Of a stretch of DNA of 64,000 nucleotides, positions 46,399 through 55,750 are shown in pieces; the stretch's first letter is position 1, and every line of letters begins with the position of its first letter. Location of the stretch: NCBI GenBank assembly GCA_964523675.1, contig CAZFZT010000005.1:18687-82686 (forward strand). Direction: 5' to 3'. Made by a program: the position numbers and the translations under genes. The notes below the pieces were generated by a model. The model searched no databases. It had not been told where the DNA came from and saw only the letters and a program-made list of their open reading frames with translations. Source of the stretch: CAZFZT01 sp964523675. GTDB lineage: Bacteria > Planctomycetota > Phycisphaerae > Phycisphaerales > SM1A02.

Positions 46399-47592
46399 AT
46401 GTCTAAATCCAGTTTGATCGAGCCGCATGGCGGCACGCTTGTCAATCGTTTGGTCAATCAGGCGGAGGCCGCCGAACTGGCCCGAAAGGCCGAGTCATTG
46501 CCAGTCATCACGCTTTCCGCGAAACAGGCGTGTGATTTGGAGATGATCGCCATCGGCGCGTTCAGCCCGCTCACGGGCTTCGTGGGACAGAAAGACTTCG
46601 AGTCGATCTGCCGGAACATGCGGCTTGCTGACGGAACCGTCTGGCCGATCCCGATTACGCTCGCGGTTGATGATGAAGTGAAGGCGACGCTCACGGTCGG
46701 TTCACAGGCGGCTCTCAAGCATTCGGACGGCACGCTCCTGGCCGTCATTGACATCAAAGAGATCTACCCGCACGACAAGAAACTCGAGATTCCGAACGTC
46801 TTCCGCACCGAAGATGAAGCCCATCCCGGCGTAAAGGCCGTGATGGATGAAGGCGACTGGCTCGTTGCAGGGCCGATCCACGTCTTGACCGTTACACCCG
46901 AAGTGGAGCCCGGGGAGCAGTTCACCGAATACCGACTGCCGCCCGCCCAAACCCGCGAGGAGTTCGCCAAGCGCGGCTGGAAGACCATCGCTGCCTTTCA
47001 GACCCGCAATCCGATCCACCGCGCTCACGAATACCTCTGCAAATGCGCCCAGGAAATCTGCGACGGCCTGCTCATTCATCCGCTGGTTGGTGAAACCAAG
47101 CCAGGCGACATCCCGGCCGACGTGCGCATGAAGTGCTACAACGTCCTCATCAAGAACTACTTCGTGCCTGAGCGCACCTGCCTGAGCGTCATGCCCGGCG
47201 CCATGCGGTACGCCGGGCCGCGCGAAGCCGTGCTGCATGCGCTGATTCGCAAGAACTACGGCTGCACGCATTTCATTGCCGGCCGCGACCACGCGGGCGT
47301 CGGCAACTACTACGGCACCTACGACGCGCAGCTCATCTTCGACGAGTTCGAGCCGGCTGAGATCGGCATCATTCCGCTCAAGTTCGAGCACGCTGCCTAC
47401 AGCAAACGCGCCCAGGGCATGGTGAGTGCAAAGACGTTTCCGAAGATCGAGGGCGATCAGGTCTTCCTCTCCGGCACGAAGGTGCGCGAGCTTCTCGAGA
47501 AGGGCGAGCGCCCGCCGATGGAGTTCAGCCGACCGGAGGTCGCCGATGTGCTGATCGAATGGGCGACGGCGAAGGTGCCTGTCGGCGCGTGA
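46399..47592 (+). CDS. sat: Sulfate adenylyltransferase (ATP sulfurylase)
   Basis: 397 residues from the ATG at 46399 (MSKSSLIEPHGGTL). This is the monomer/homo-oligomer Sat type, not CysDN: PHGGTLVNR, FQTRNPIHRAHE (active-site QTRNP-H-H), MRYAGPREAVLHALIRKNYGCTHFI and GRDHAGVG. It makes APS from sulfate and ATP. No fused APS-kinase domain; that activity is encoded by the next gene (83 nt). The direction (assimilation versus sulfide oxidation) cannot be read from Sat alone, but cysC next to it supports assimilation or sulfation. Confidence 0.93.
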   Translation: MSKSSLIEPHGGTLVNRLVNQAEAAELARKAESLPVITLSAKQACDLEMIAIGAFSPLTGFVGQKDFESICRNMRLADGTVWPIPITLAVDDEVKATLTVGSQAALKHSDGTLLAVIDIKEIYPHDKKLEIPNVFRTEDEAHPGVKAVMDEGDWLVAGPIHVLTVTPEVEPGEQFTEYRLPPAQTREEFAKRGWKTIAAFQTRNPIHRAHEYLCKCAQEICDGLLIHPLVGETKPGDIPADVRMKCYNVLIKNYFVPERTCLSVMPGAMRYAGPREAVLHALIRKNYGCTHFIAGRDHAGVGNYYGTYDAQLIFDEFEPAEIGIIPLKFEHAAYSKRAQGMVSAKTFPKIEGDQVFLSGTKVRELLEKGERPPMEFSRPEVADVLIEWATAKVPVGA

Positions 47593-47675
47593 TGGGATTC
47601 AATCCGGGTCTTCCTCCCAATGGTCGTCAGACCCGGCGTCCTGTGAGCATTTCGTACTAACTCAGAAAATCATCC

Positions 47676-48293
47676 ATGACACAACAAGTAGCAACCAACA
47701 TCACCTGGCACGCCGGCACCGTCACGCGCGACGAACGCCAAAAAGGCCTCGGCCAGAAGGGCGTCACCATCTGGTTCACCGGCCTCTCCGGCTCGGGCAA
47801 GAGCACCATCGCCGTCGCCCTCGAACAGGTTCTCATCCAGCGCGGCCACCACGCCTATGTCCTTGATGGCGACAACATTCGTCACGGCCTCAATAAGAAC
47901 CTTGGCTTCTCCGCAGAAGACCGGGCCGAAAACATCCGCCGCATCGGCGAGGTGTGCAAACTCTTTGCCGACGCAGGCATCATTACGATCTCGAGCTTCA
48001 TCAGCCCCTACCGCGCCGATCGTGACAACGTCCGGGCGCTGCACGAAGCGGCGAAGCTGCCTTTTTTCGAGGTGTACATCAACTGCCCGCTTGATGAGGC
48101 CGAGAAGCGCGACCCGAAGGGTCTTTATAAGAAGGCCCGGGCCGGCGAAATCAAGGGCTTCACCGGCATCGACGACCCGTACGAGGAGCCGGACCGCGCG
48201 GAGATCACGTTGCGAACCGATCAACTCACGATCGAGGATTCCGTGCGCACCCTCCTGGAAGAACTCGAATCGCGCGGCATTTTGAGCGCGTGA
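47676..48293 (+). CDS. cysC: Adenylylsulfate (APS) kinase
   Basis: 205 residues. Walker A GLSGSGKST, DGDNIRHGLN and SSFISPYRADRD are the APS-kinase signatures. It phosphorylates APS to PAPS. It completes a two-step activation pathway with sat; the PAPS reductase and sulfite reductase are not in the window. No terminator hairpin with a T-run follows, but the REP-like element does. Confidence 0.93.
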   Translation: MTQQVATNITWHAGTVTRDERQKGLGQKGVTIWFTGLSGSGKSTIAVALEQVLIQRGHHAYVLDGDNIRHGLNKNLGFSAEDRAENIRRIGEVCKLFADAGIITISSFISPYRADRDNVRALHEAAKLPFFEVYINCPLDEAEKRDPKGLYKKARAGEIKGFTGIDDPYEEPDRAEITLRTDQLTIEDSVRTLLEELESRGILSA

Positions 48294-48319
48294 TTCAGCA
48301 AGGGTTGGCCCCTGACGAG

Positions 48320-48348
48320 CCGCGCTCCGCTGGGCGTCGCGGCTAAAC
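48320..48348 (-). repeat. 29-nt REP-like element, right inverted copy
   Basis: Reverse complement of the 46183-46211 element with one mismatch. It lies 27 nt beyond the cysC stop. A CCGCG...CGCGG fold is possible in either strand. Confidence 0.8.
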
Positions 48349-48413
48349 GGAGGATGCGGAGAAGGTGATTGCTGCCGCGCGCCGATCGGCAGGCGATCAA
48401 GTACCATGCTCGC

Positions 48414-48902
48414 ATGTCCATTCCTGCGCGCCTCAAGCAACTTGGCCTGACGCTGCCGCCTGCGCCGAAACCCGTGGCCGCCTATGTGCCGTTCGTGCGC
48501 ACTGGCAAACTCGTCTACATCTCCGGGCAACTGCCGTTTCCTTCAGGTGGCGGCAAGGTGCCGGAGGAGTATCTCGGTCGGGTGCCCAGCACGGTCACCA
48601 TCGAACTTGCCGCCAAGGCGGCGCGCCAGGCGGCGCTCAATGCGCTGGCGGTTCTAAACTCGGCGATCGACGGTACGCCCGACGGCAAGTCGCTCGAGCA
48701 GGTGAAGCAGATTGTGCGGCTCGGTGTGTTCGTCTGCTGCGAACCGGGGTTTTTTGATCAACCCAAAGTTGCCAACGGCGCAAGCGAACTGCTCGTGCAG
48801 GTTTTCGATGAGCAAGGCCGGCATGCGCGCGCGGCGGTTGGATCGGTCGCCTTGCCGCTTGGGGCATGTGTTGAAATCGAGATGATCGCCGAGGTGGCGT
48901 AA
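48414..48902 (+). CDS. RidA/YjgF family protein
   Basis: 162 residues from the ATG at 48414 (MSIPARLKQLGLTLP). The fold is shown by TGKLVYISGQLPF, then a helix with LAAKAARQAALNALAVL and the C-terminal AVGSVALPLGACVEIEMIAE; the Arg of the RidA imine-deaminase site corresponds poorly, so deaminase activity is uncertain. It resembles the longer YjgF-like subgroup. Convergent with the MATE gene. Confidence 0.82.
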   Translation: MSIPARLKQLGLTLPPAPKPVAAYVPFVRTGKLVYISGQLPFPSGGGKVPEEYLGRVPSTVTIELAAKAARQAALNALAVLNSAIDGTPDGKSLEQVKQIVRLGVFVCCEPGFFDQPKVANGASELLVQVFDEQGRHARAAVGSVALPLGACVEIEMIAEVA

Positions 48903-48924
48903 CCGCAATGGGAATCGCTTGACT

Positions 48925-50484
48925 TCATTGCGAGCGAGCACGCTCGCCGGTGCCGCGCGCCGGGCGGCCGGTCGTTGGCGGACCTGGCGTCAGCGGCGCG
49001 ACCTCCATCGCATCGCGATCCAATGTGCTGCCTTGATCTGCTTGACGAGGCGGCCTGTCCAGACTCGGCTCCTTCTCAATCGCAAGCAAATCGATGGAAC
49101 GCCATCTGCCTGATTCAAAACGCAGGGCCATGACAATGCCGTAGATAATGATGTATGCAGCCGATGCGATCCACGGCCCGAGCGACTCAAGCCCCGGCGC
49201 GATGCGCATCATCATCGCCCCGCCGCCCACGATCAGCGACCAACTCAGCAGAATCGTCATCACGCCCGGCCAGACGGTATCGCCCGCGCCGCGCAGCGCG
49301 CCGGTATAGACGATGCCGATTGCATCAAGCAATTGAAACACCGCAGCCGCGATCATGAACATCCCGCCGATGCGCACGATCTCCTCTGCTTCCGAAACGT
49401 CGGCGACATGAATGTTCACGAAAAGGCCGATCAGCTCATGCCGGAAGAGCACGAAGCAAAGCGCGCACAGCGCGACCCATCCGAGCGAAAGGACGACCGC
49501 CAACCGGGCGCGGTTGGCAGCGATGTTCGGCTCTCCCGCTCCGATGTATCGTCCGACCAATGAAGTTGCAGCGACTGAAAACCCAATCGTGGGAAAGAAG
49601 GACAGGTGCATGAACCGGAGCGTCGCCCAACCGGCCGCCATGTGCGCTTCGCCATAATGACCGACCAGCGCGGACATGAAGATCGCCCAACATGTGATCT
49701 CACTACCAAACTGCACAGCGCCCGGCCAACCGATGCGCGCCAGATCCTTGATCGGCTTCCATCGCAATCGCCACGCATGGCGCGTGTTGAACTCAGCATT
49801 GAGGCGCCTGCCGAGGAAAATCGTCGCGGGGATGATAAGTTCGACGGTCGTGCCGATGACGGTCCCGATCGCCGCTCCAACCAGCCCAAGCGCCGGAACC
49901 CCCGGCACGCCTGGCAATCCAAGCGCGGGCAGACCGTTTTCACCGAAGATGAGGACGTAGTTGGCCAGGACATTGACGACATTCCCGGCGATCGCGCTGA
50001 TCGTCACGATGATCGGCCGGTGCAGCCCGAAGAAGAAGTGGTTGAGCCCGCGCGAGATGAGCAGCACAATCCCGCCGAGGAGCAGTACCCGGCCATACAC
50101 CGTCTCAAGCGCTTGCAATTGCTCGCTGTGTCCCAGCCGCTCGAAGAACCACGGCAGCGCGAGCGCCCACGGGACGAGTACGATCGCCCAGATCAGCACG
50201 CTCATCCAGACGGAAGCCCATGCATACTGCGAACACCGCTCCGGCCGCTTCGCTCCGAGATTCTGACTCACGAAGGTGTTGACGACGCTCAGCACCCCCA
50301 TCGCGAAGGCGATCGGGGTGAAAGCCCAAATCCCACCATTGCCCTGCGCCGCCACTTGAATCGGCCCGACCTGAGCCACCATCAGTGAATCCACGAACTG
50401 GATCATCGTGTAGGACGACATGGTGACCACGGTCGGCCAGGCGATCGCCCAGACCTCGGCAGATGGTCGCCGGCCGGGAGCCAT
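48925..50484 (-). CDS. MATE family multidrug/toxin exporter
   Basis: 519 residues from the ATG at 50484 (MAPGRRPSAEVWAIAWPTVV); a TTG at 50523 would add 13 residues. Twelve membrane segments in two halves. Motifs: ...WPTVVTMSSYTMIQFVDSLMVAQVG, VVNTFVSQNLGA (GxxxxxNxxxGA type) and SVAATSLVGRYIGAGE in the second half, matching NorM/DinF-like Na+ or H+ antiporters. The substrate is unknown. The C-terminal ~50 residues are hydrophilic and proline-rich. Confidence 0.9.
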   Translation of the reverse strand: MAPGRRPSAEVWAIAWPTVVTMSSYTMIQFVDSLMVAQVGPIQVAAQGNGGIWAFTPIAFAMGVLSVVNTFVSQNLGAKRPERCSQYAWASVWMSVLIWAIVLVPWALALPWFFERLGHSEQLQALETVYGRVLLLGGIVLLISRGLNHFFFGLHRPIIVTISAIAGNVVNVLANYVLIFGENGLPALGLPGVPGVPALGLVGAAIGTVIGTTVELIIPATIFLGRRLNAEFNTRHAWRLRWKPIKDLARIGWPGAVQFGSEITCWAIFMSALVGHYGEAHMAAGWATLRFMHLSFFPTIGFSVAATSLVGRYIGAGEPNIAANRARLAVVLSLGWVALCALCFVLFRHELIGLFVNIHVADVSEAEEIVRIGGMFMIAAAVFQLLDAIGIVYTGALRGAGDTVWPGVMTILLSWSLIVGGGAMMMRIAPGLESLGPWIASAAYIIIYGIVMALRFESGRWRSIDLLAIEKEPSLDRPPRQADQGSTLDRDAMEVAPLTPGPPTTGRPARGTGERARSQ

Positions 50485-50766
50485 CGAATCACTGGCCGCA
50501 GATGTCGGATTGGTGCTTGTCAAAGTGGGTGAGGTCGGTTGAGATGGCCGCTATCGTATTCCTTTCCGGACCCCGGGATGCGTCCAAAACTGTTACGCCG
50601 ACGCGGCTTGACCACGTGCAGAACCCCAAAAACGTGCAACAATTGGTTGAACTTCCGCGTTGGTTGGGCGATAGACTTCGGTTGGCTTCGCTATGCCACG
50701 CGCCCGTTTTTGCGGCCGAATCGCCCATACCTCGAGGAAGAAAGAACGAAGGAGTACCGGCAACCT

Positions 50767-53700
50767 ATGTCCGAGAACCACGCTGAACGATTTTCCGCAC
50801 AGACGATCAACCGCAGATTTGCTTTCGCCTTCGCACTTCTTGCGGTAGCTTCCTGCCTCGCTACCACCCGCGCCTCGGGCCAGCAGGCGGAGCCATACGT
50901 GGCGCCGGAAGAGGCGCCGGCGGATTGGCTTGACCGCCTTCGCGATTCAGACCGCAAGCCGGTCGAAGGATGGATTTCTTATCTTCCGCCGGCGTTCGAT
51001 GAGAATCTGGAATGGATCGACCCTTCATCTGCGGAGAAGAAGCCATCCGCACCACGCTGGTCTGACTGGTACGGCAAAGTTGTTGTCGTGCAGTCGTGGT
51101 CCCACGCCAATCGCAATGCGATGGCCCGGCTCGATCGCGTTGCCGAGGTCGTCGGCCAGTTCTCGGACATGGATGTTCAGTTCGTCGCTTTGCATACCCC
51201 GGAGCGAGCCGAGTACGCATCGGCGTTCGTGCGGCGCAAGGCAGGCAAGCAATCGTACTTGATCGCCATCGACCCCAAGGGCGACTTCTGCGATCAACTC
51301 GGCATCTACCGCACACCGGTGAACGTCGTGATCGGCCGCAATGGGGCCGTGCGATACGTGGGGCTGCATCCAGAGGGGCTTGCGGAGGCGATTAGTCATC
51401 TCGTGGAAGAGCAGCCACACTCTGCGCCGTGCAAGGGCGCGAGAGACCTTGACGCACCGGTTGCCGGCACTGGGGAGTTTCCTTCGCACAATGCGGACCC
51501 CAGGGCGCGCGATCTTCAGGGACAACAAGGCCCGGAGTTTGCCGTGGAGTCGTGGGTGAACGGTGAGCCGGATCAATTGGACGGCCGGGTCAATGTCGTC
51601 AAGTTCTGGCGAACAAGCTGCCCCCATTGCATCAATTCGATGCCGAAGACGACCGAACTGGCGCGCAAGTACCGTGGGCAGGTGAATTTTATCGATATCA
51701 CCTTTGAAGACGAAGCGACGCTCGCTCAGGGGCTAGCCCGCAGGAACGTCAACCTCGAAAAGATCGAACACCATCTGGCGATCGACACGAGCCGGCGCAT
51801 GCAGAATGCCGTCGGGCCGCGCGGCGTCCCCAACGCGCTCGTTCTCGATAAGGATTGGATTGTGCGCTGGCAGGGGCACCCCGGGATGATCGATGAAGCG
51901 ATGCTGGACCAGATTCTCGACGGGCAGGGATCGCCGGATCGAGTTGCAGCGCGCTGGCGCAACGAGCAACAGATGCTCGCTCAACGTGAGAAGGCGCAGC
52001 GCAATGCGGAAGAGCGGGCGAAGCAGGTTCGTACTGCCGCGGCACCAGAGATGCGTCCGGTCGCAGGCGGATATCCCGCACACAACCCGCAGCCGCGAGC
52101 ACGCAACATCCAAGGTCAGCGCGGACCGGACTTTGCCGTGCAATCATGGCTCGGCGAGGAGCCGGATCAGATCACCGGTCGCGTCAATGTCATCAAGTTC
52201 TGGCGCACGAACTGCCCGCACTGCATCAACTCCATTCCGAAGACCACAGAGCTTGCGCAGAAGTACGAGGGCCGTGTCAACTTCATCGACATCACCTTCG
52301 AGGATGAAAGCGCGCTCAGGCAGGGGCTGCAACGTCGCAACGTCGCGATTGATTCGATCGGGCAGTTCGTTGCCATCGACACGACCCGGCGCATGCAGAA
52401 TGCGATGGGCGTGCAGGGTGTTCCCAACGCGATGGTTCTGGACAAGAATTGGATTGTCAGGTGGCAGGGACATCCCGCGCAGCTGAGCGAGTCGATGCTC
52501 GATCAGATTCTCGATGCGGATGAAAAGCTGGGTGATGCGCCGCCGCCGGTTATGGAGGTGGCGGATGACGCGCGCGATCGGCGGGAGGCGACCGAAGCCG
52601 CTCTCGCGCTGGCGGGGAAGGCCGCTTCGACCGAAGGCGGCTATCCGATGCCGAATCCCCAGCCGCGGGCTCGCAACCTTCAGGGCCAGCGAGGTCCGGA
52701 GTTTGCGGTGCAGTCATGGCTCGGCGAGAAGCCGGAGCAGATCGAGGGCCACGTCAATGTCATCAAGTTCTGGCGCACCGGTTGCCCGCATTGCATCAAC
52801 TCCATCCCCAGGACGACCGAGCTCGCCAAGAAGTACGAAGGTCGCGTCAATTTCATTGACATCACCTTCGAGAATGAGTCGGCAGTCAAGCAAGGACTTT
52901 CCCGGCGAAACGTTGATATCGATTCAATCGGACAGTACATGGGCATCGACACGAGTCGGCGCATGCAGAACGCCGTCAGCCCGCAAGGTGTGCCCAACGC
53001 CATCGTTCTCGACAAGAACTGGATCGTGAGGTGGCAGGGACACCCCGCTCAACTGACCGATAGCACGATTGATCAGATTCTTGAAGCTGATAAGAAACTG
53101 GGCGACGCTCCGCCGCCCGTGCGGGTGGCAAATGAAGATCGCAGCTCGGGTGATGCAGAACGTACGGCCCGAGCCGAACGAGCGGCGAGATCAGCCGCAA
53201 CAGCTGGCGGGTATCCCGCTCATAACGCGCAGCCTCGCGCACGAAACATTCAGGGGCAGCGCGGTCCCGAATTTGCCGTGCAATCGTGGGTCAATGGCGA
53301 ACCTGATCAGATCGAAGGCCGCATCAACGTCATCAAATTCTGGCGGACGGGTTGTCCCCACTGCATCAACTCCATCCCAAAGACGACTGAATTGGCCCAG
53401 AAGTACAAAGGCCGGATCAACTTCATTGACATCACTTCCGAAACGGAAGCGGCAATGAAGCAGGGACTCGAGCGCCGCAATGTGGCGCTGGATTCAATGG
53501 GGCAGTATGTGGCCACGGACCCATCGCAGCGTTTGCATCGTGCTGTGGGACCACAGGGAGTTCCGAATGCGATCGTGCTCGATAAGAACTGGATCGTCAG
53601 ATGGCAGGGCCATCCGGCGATGTTGACCGAGTCGATGCTCGATCAGATTCTGGCGGCCGATGAAAAGGTCGGTGATGCGCCGCCGCCGGTACAGCAGGCC

Positions 53701-54261
53701 CGCTCCGCACCTGAACGCACTTTGCGTCCTGCCGCGCGGGTGCAGCCGCGAAAGATCGAGTACGTCGAAGCCGACTTCCCGCAGTTCAGCGATGCAGTTC
53801 AGGCAGTCGACCTGCGCGGTAAGAAAGGCCCCGAGTTTCACGTTGAGGGCTGGTACACCGCGCCGCCGCTCCAGGTCGGAAACAAGGTGACCTACATTGA
53901 GTTCTGGCGCACCTCCTGCCCGCACTGCCGACGCGCCATCGAGAAGCACAATGAATGGAACGCACAGTTCGCCGGCAAGATCGACTTCATGGCGATCAGC
54001 AGCGAATCAAAGGATGTGCTGGAGAATGGTCTGCAACAGCATGACCTTGAACGCGCGTTCAATCACTTCGTTGGATACGACTCTGGACGAAAGATGCAGA
54101 CCGCGATCAGTCCGCGCGGCGTGCCCCATGCGATCGTGCTCGACAGTAACTGGATCGTGCGCTGGCAGGGTAACCCGCATTCGCTGACGACGGAGATCCT
54201 TGAACAGATTCATGTCGCGGATGTCTGGCAGCAGCGGCAGCGACTCACCCGTCGCGATTGA
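50767..54261 (+). CDS. Secreted poly-thioredoxin protein with six thioredoxin-like domains
   Basis: 1164 residues from the ATG at 50767 (MSENHAERFSAQTINRR); an AAGGAG lies 14 nt upstream. A signal-like segment is at ~18-40 (FAFAFALLAVASCLATTRASG). Six TlpA-type thioredoxin folds follow. The first (~90-225) lacks CxxC (WSHANRNA). The next four have CPHC at residues 285, 483, 673 and 863 in nearly identical FWRT-x-CPHCINS contexts. The sixth has CPHC at 1051 (FWRTSCPHCRRA). Each ends with a cis-Pro loop (GVPNA, GVPHA; RTPVN in the first) and WIVRWQGHP. Units repeat every 564-594 nt, linked by PRARN(I/L)QGQRGP-type spacers. Expected: periplasmic or exported thiol-disulfide protein. A terminator follows at 54274. 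Confidence 0.92.
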   Translation: MSENHAERFSAQTINRRFAFAFALLAVASCLATTRASGQQAEPYVAPEEAPADWLDRLRDSDRKPVEGWISYLPPAFDENLEWIDPSSAEKKPSAPRWSDWYGKVVVVQSWSHANRNAMARLDRVAEVVGQFSDMDVQFVALHTPERAEYASAFVRRKAGKQSYLIAIDPKGDFCDQLGIYRTPVNVVIGRNGAVRYVGLHPEGLAEAISHLVEEQPHSAPCKGARDLDAPVAGTGEFPSHNADPRARDLQGQQGPEFAVESWVNGEPDQLDGRVNVVKFWRTSCPHCINSMPKTTELARKYRGQVNFIDITFEDEATLAQGLARRNVNLEKIEHHLAIDTSRRMQNAVGPRGVPNALVLDKDWIVRWQGHPGMIDEAMLDQILDGQGSPDRVAARWRNEQQMLAQREKAQRNAEERAKQVRTAAAPEMRPVAGGYPAHNPQPRARNIQGQRGPDFAVQSWLGEEPDQITGRVNVIKFWRTNCPHCINSIPKTTELAQKYEGRVNFIDITFEDESALRQGLQRRNVAIDSIGQFVAIDTTRRMQNAMGVQGVPNAMVLDKNWIVRWQGHPAQLSESMLDQILDADEKLGDAPPPVMEVADDARDRREATEAALALAGKAASTEGGYPMPNPQPRARNLQGQRGPEFAVQSWLGEKPEQIEGHVNVIKFWRTGCPHCINSIPRTTELAKKYEGRVNFIDITFENESAVKQGLSRRNVDIDSIGQYMGIDTSRRMQNAVSPQGVPNAIVLDKNWIVRWQGHPAQLTDSTIDQILEADKKLGDAPPPVRVANEDRSSGDAERTARAERAARSAATAGGYPAHNAQPRARNIQGQRGPEFAVQSWVNGEPDQIEGRINVIKFWRTGCPHCINSIPKTTELAQKYKGRINFIDITSETEAAMKQGLERRNVALDSMGQYVATDPSQRLHRAVGPQGVPNAIVLDKNWIVRWQGHPAMLTESMLDQILAADEKVGDAPPPVQQARSAPERTLRPAARVQPRKIEYVEADFPQFSDAVQAVDLRGKKGPEFHVEGWYTAPPLQVGNKVTYIEFWRTSCPHCRRAIEKHNEWNAQFAGKIDFMAISSESKDVLENGLQQHDLERAFNHFVGYDSGRKMQTAISPRGVPHAIVLDSNWIVRWQGNPHSLTTEILEQIHVADVWQQRQRLTRRD

Positions 54262-54273
54262 TTGAGTCCATGG

Positions 54274-54332
54274 AAGCCCGGCGTGCCGCGCGATCGGCTT
54301 TAGAGGTCCATCGCCAGCACGTCGGGCTTTTT
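54274..54332 (+). terminator. Terminator after the poly-thioredoxin gene
   Basis: AAGCCCGGCGTG (54274-54285) pairs with CACGTCGGGCTT (54318-54329) with one G-T wobble, followed by a run of T residues. The enclosed loop has its own weak pairing. Confidence 0.75.
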
Positions 54333-54386
54333 CATGCGCCTGCTTCGTCGGTGTTTGATGAATCTCTGACCGGCGGCTAACGTGCC

Positions 54387-55724
54387 ATGGTGAGCGATGA
54401 TTCCTCATCGGCGCCAGCAGCACAAAAGGCCCAAACGTATCGATCGCTGCCCCGCGAGTTAGGCACGTGGGGCGCGGTGATGATCGGCATGGGTTCGATT
54501 GTCGGCACCGGAGTCTTCGTGAGTATCGGCCTCGCGGCGGGTGTGGCCGGGCCGGCCGTGCTGATCGCACTTGTTCTGGGCGCAGCTCTTGCTGCTTGTA
54601 ACGGTCTGAGTAGTGCGCAGCTCGCAGCCGCGCATCCGGTCGCAGGGGGGACCTACGAGTACGGTTACCGCGTCTCGTTGCCGATCCCTGGCTTCATGGC
54701 CGGGTGGATGTTCCTTGCAGCCAAGAGCGCGTCAGCCGCGACCGCCGCTTTAAGCTTGGCCGGGTACCTGCTCAACGCCGTCGGCGGTGACAGCAGGTGG
54801 CTCGTGCCGCTCGCGCTGCTTTGCATCGTGGTCGTCGTCGCGCTCGTCCTCTGCGGCATCAAGCGCACCAGCGCTGCGAACGTTGCCATCGTTTCAGTCA
54901 CGTTGGCGGTACTTGCGTTCTTTGTGATCGCGGGCGCCCTGTCAACTGATGGTGCAGCCGGTCGCTTCACACCGTTTTTTAAGGCTTCCGCCGGGTCACC
55001 AGATCGGCCGGTTTTCAACGTGCTGTATGCCACTGCGCTCATGTTTGTCGCCTATACCGGGTATGGTCGGATCGCCACGCTCGGCGAAGAGGTTCGCTCG
55101 CCGCGCCGCACCATTCCGCGCGCCGTTGTGATCACACTGCTTGCTTCGATGCTGCTCTACCTCGGCGTTGCTGCCGTCTCCATCGCCGCGATCGGTGCCG
55201 ACGCTTTTTACGCAGCGACCCAGAACGATGCAGCGCCGCTGGAAATCGTCAGCCGCTCCTTTCACATTCCCGGGGCATGGGCGATCCTTGCCCTTGGAGC
55301 AGTCACGGCCATGACCGGCGTGCTGCTGAACCTCCTCCTCGGATTGTCGCGCGTCATGCTTGCCATGGGGCGGCGTCGTGACATGCCGGGCCTGACAGCG
55401 AAGATCGATTCGCGCGGCGTGCCGATTATTGCCACCATTGCTGTTGCCGCAATCATCGCATCGATGACGTTGATCGGCAGCGTCAGGATTGCATGGTCAT
55501 TGAGCGCATTCACCGTGTTGATGTACTACGCGATCACCAACTGGTGCGCGCTGCGCCTGCCGCGCGAGGCCAGACTGTACCCGCGCTGGATAGCGTGGTT
55601 CGGCCTCGCCGGATGCCTCGGTCTCGCTGCATTCATCGAATGGCGCGTACTTCTCGCAGGCGTTGCCATCCTTGCGGCAGGCATCGCTTGGCGCTTCGTC
55701 GCGCACCTGCTTCGACGAACGTAG
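54387..55724 (+). CDS. APC-superfamily amino acid permease
   Basis: 445 residues, about twelve membrane segments. The first helix has GMGSIVGTGVFVSIGLAAG, the substrate-binding GxG motif of APC transporters; GGTYEYGYR and ARxxxAMxRRRDMPGL-type loops follow. It resembles the cationic or broad-specificity amino-acid transporter group; the substrate is not predictable here. It stands alone between the poly-thioredoxin terminator and the convergent yceI gene. Confidence 0.88.
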   Translation: MVSDDSSSAPAAQKAQTYRSLPRELGTWGAVMIGMGSIVGTGVFVSIGLAAGVAGPAVLIALVLGAALAACNGLSSAQLAAAHPVAGGTYEYGYRVSLPIPGFMAGWMFLAAKSASAATAALSLAGYLLNAVGGDSRWLVPLALLCIVVVVALVLCGIKRTSAANVAIVSVTLAVLAFFVIAGALSTDGAAGRFTPFFKASAGSPDRPVFNVLYATALMFVAYTGYGRIATLGEEVRSPRRTIPRAVVITLLASMLLYLGVAAVSIAAIGADAFYAATQNDAAPLEIVSRSFHIPGAWAILALGAVTAMTGVLLNLLLGLSRVMLAMGRRRDMPGLTAKIDSRGVPIIATIAVAAIIASMTLIGSVRIAWSLSAFTVLMYYAITNWCALRLPREARLYPRWIAWFGLAGCLGLAAFIEWRVLLAGVAILAAGIAWRFVAHLLRRT

Positions 55725-55750
55725 AAGTCAACGGCCTCAGTGATCGGCGT

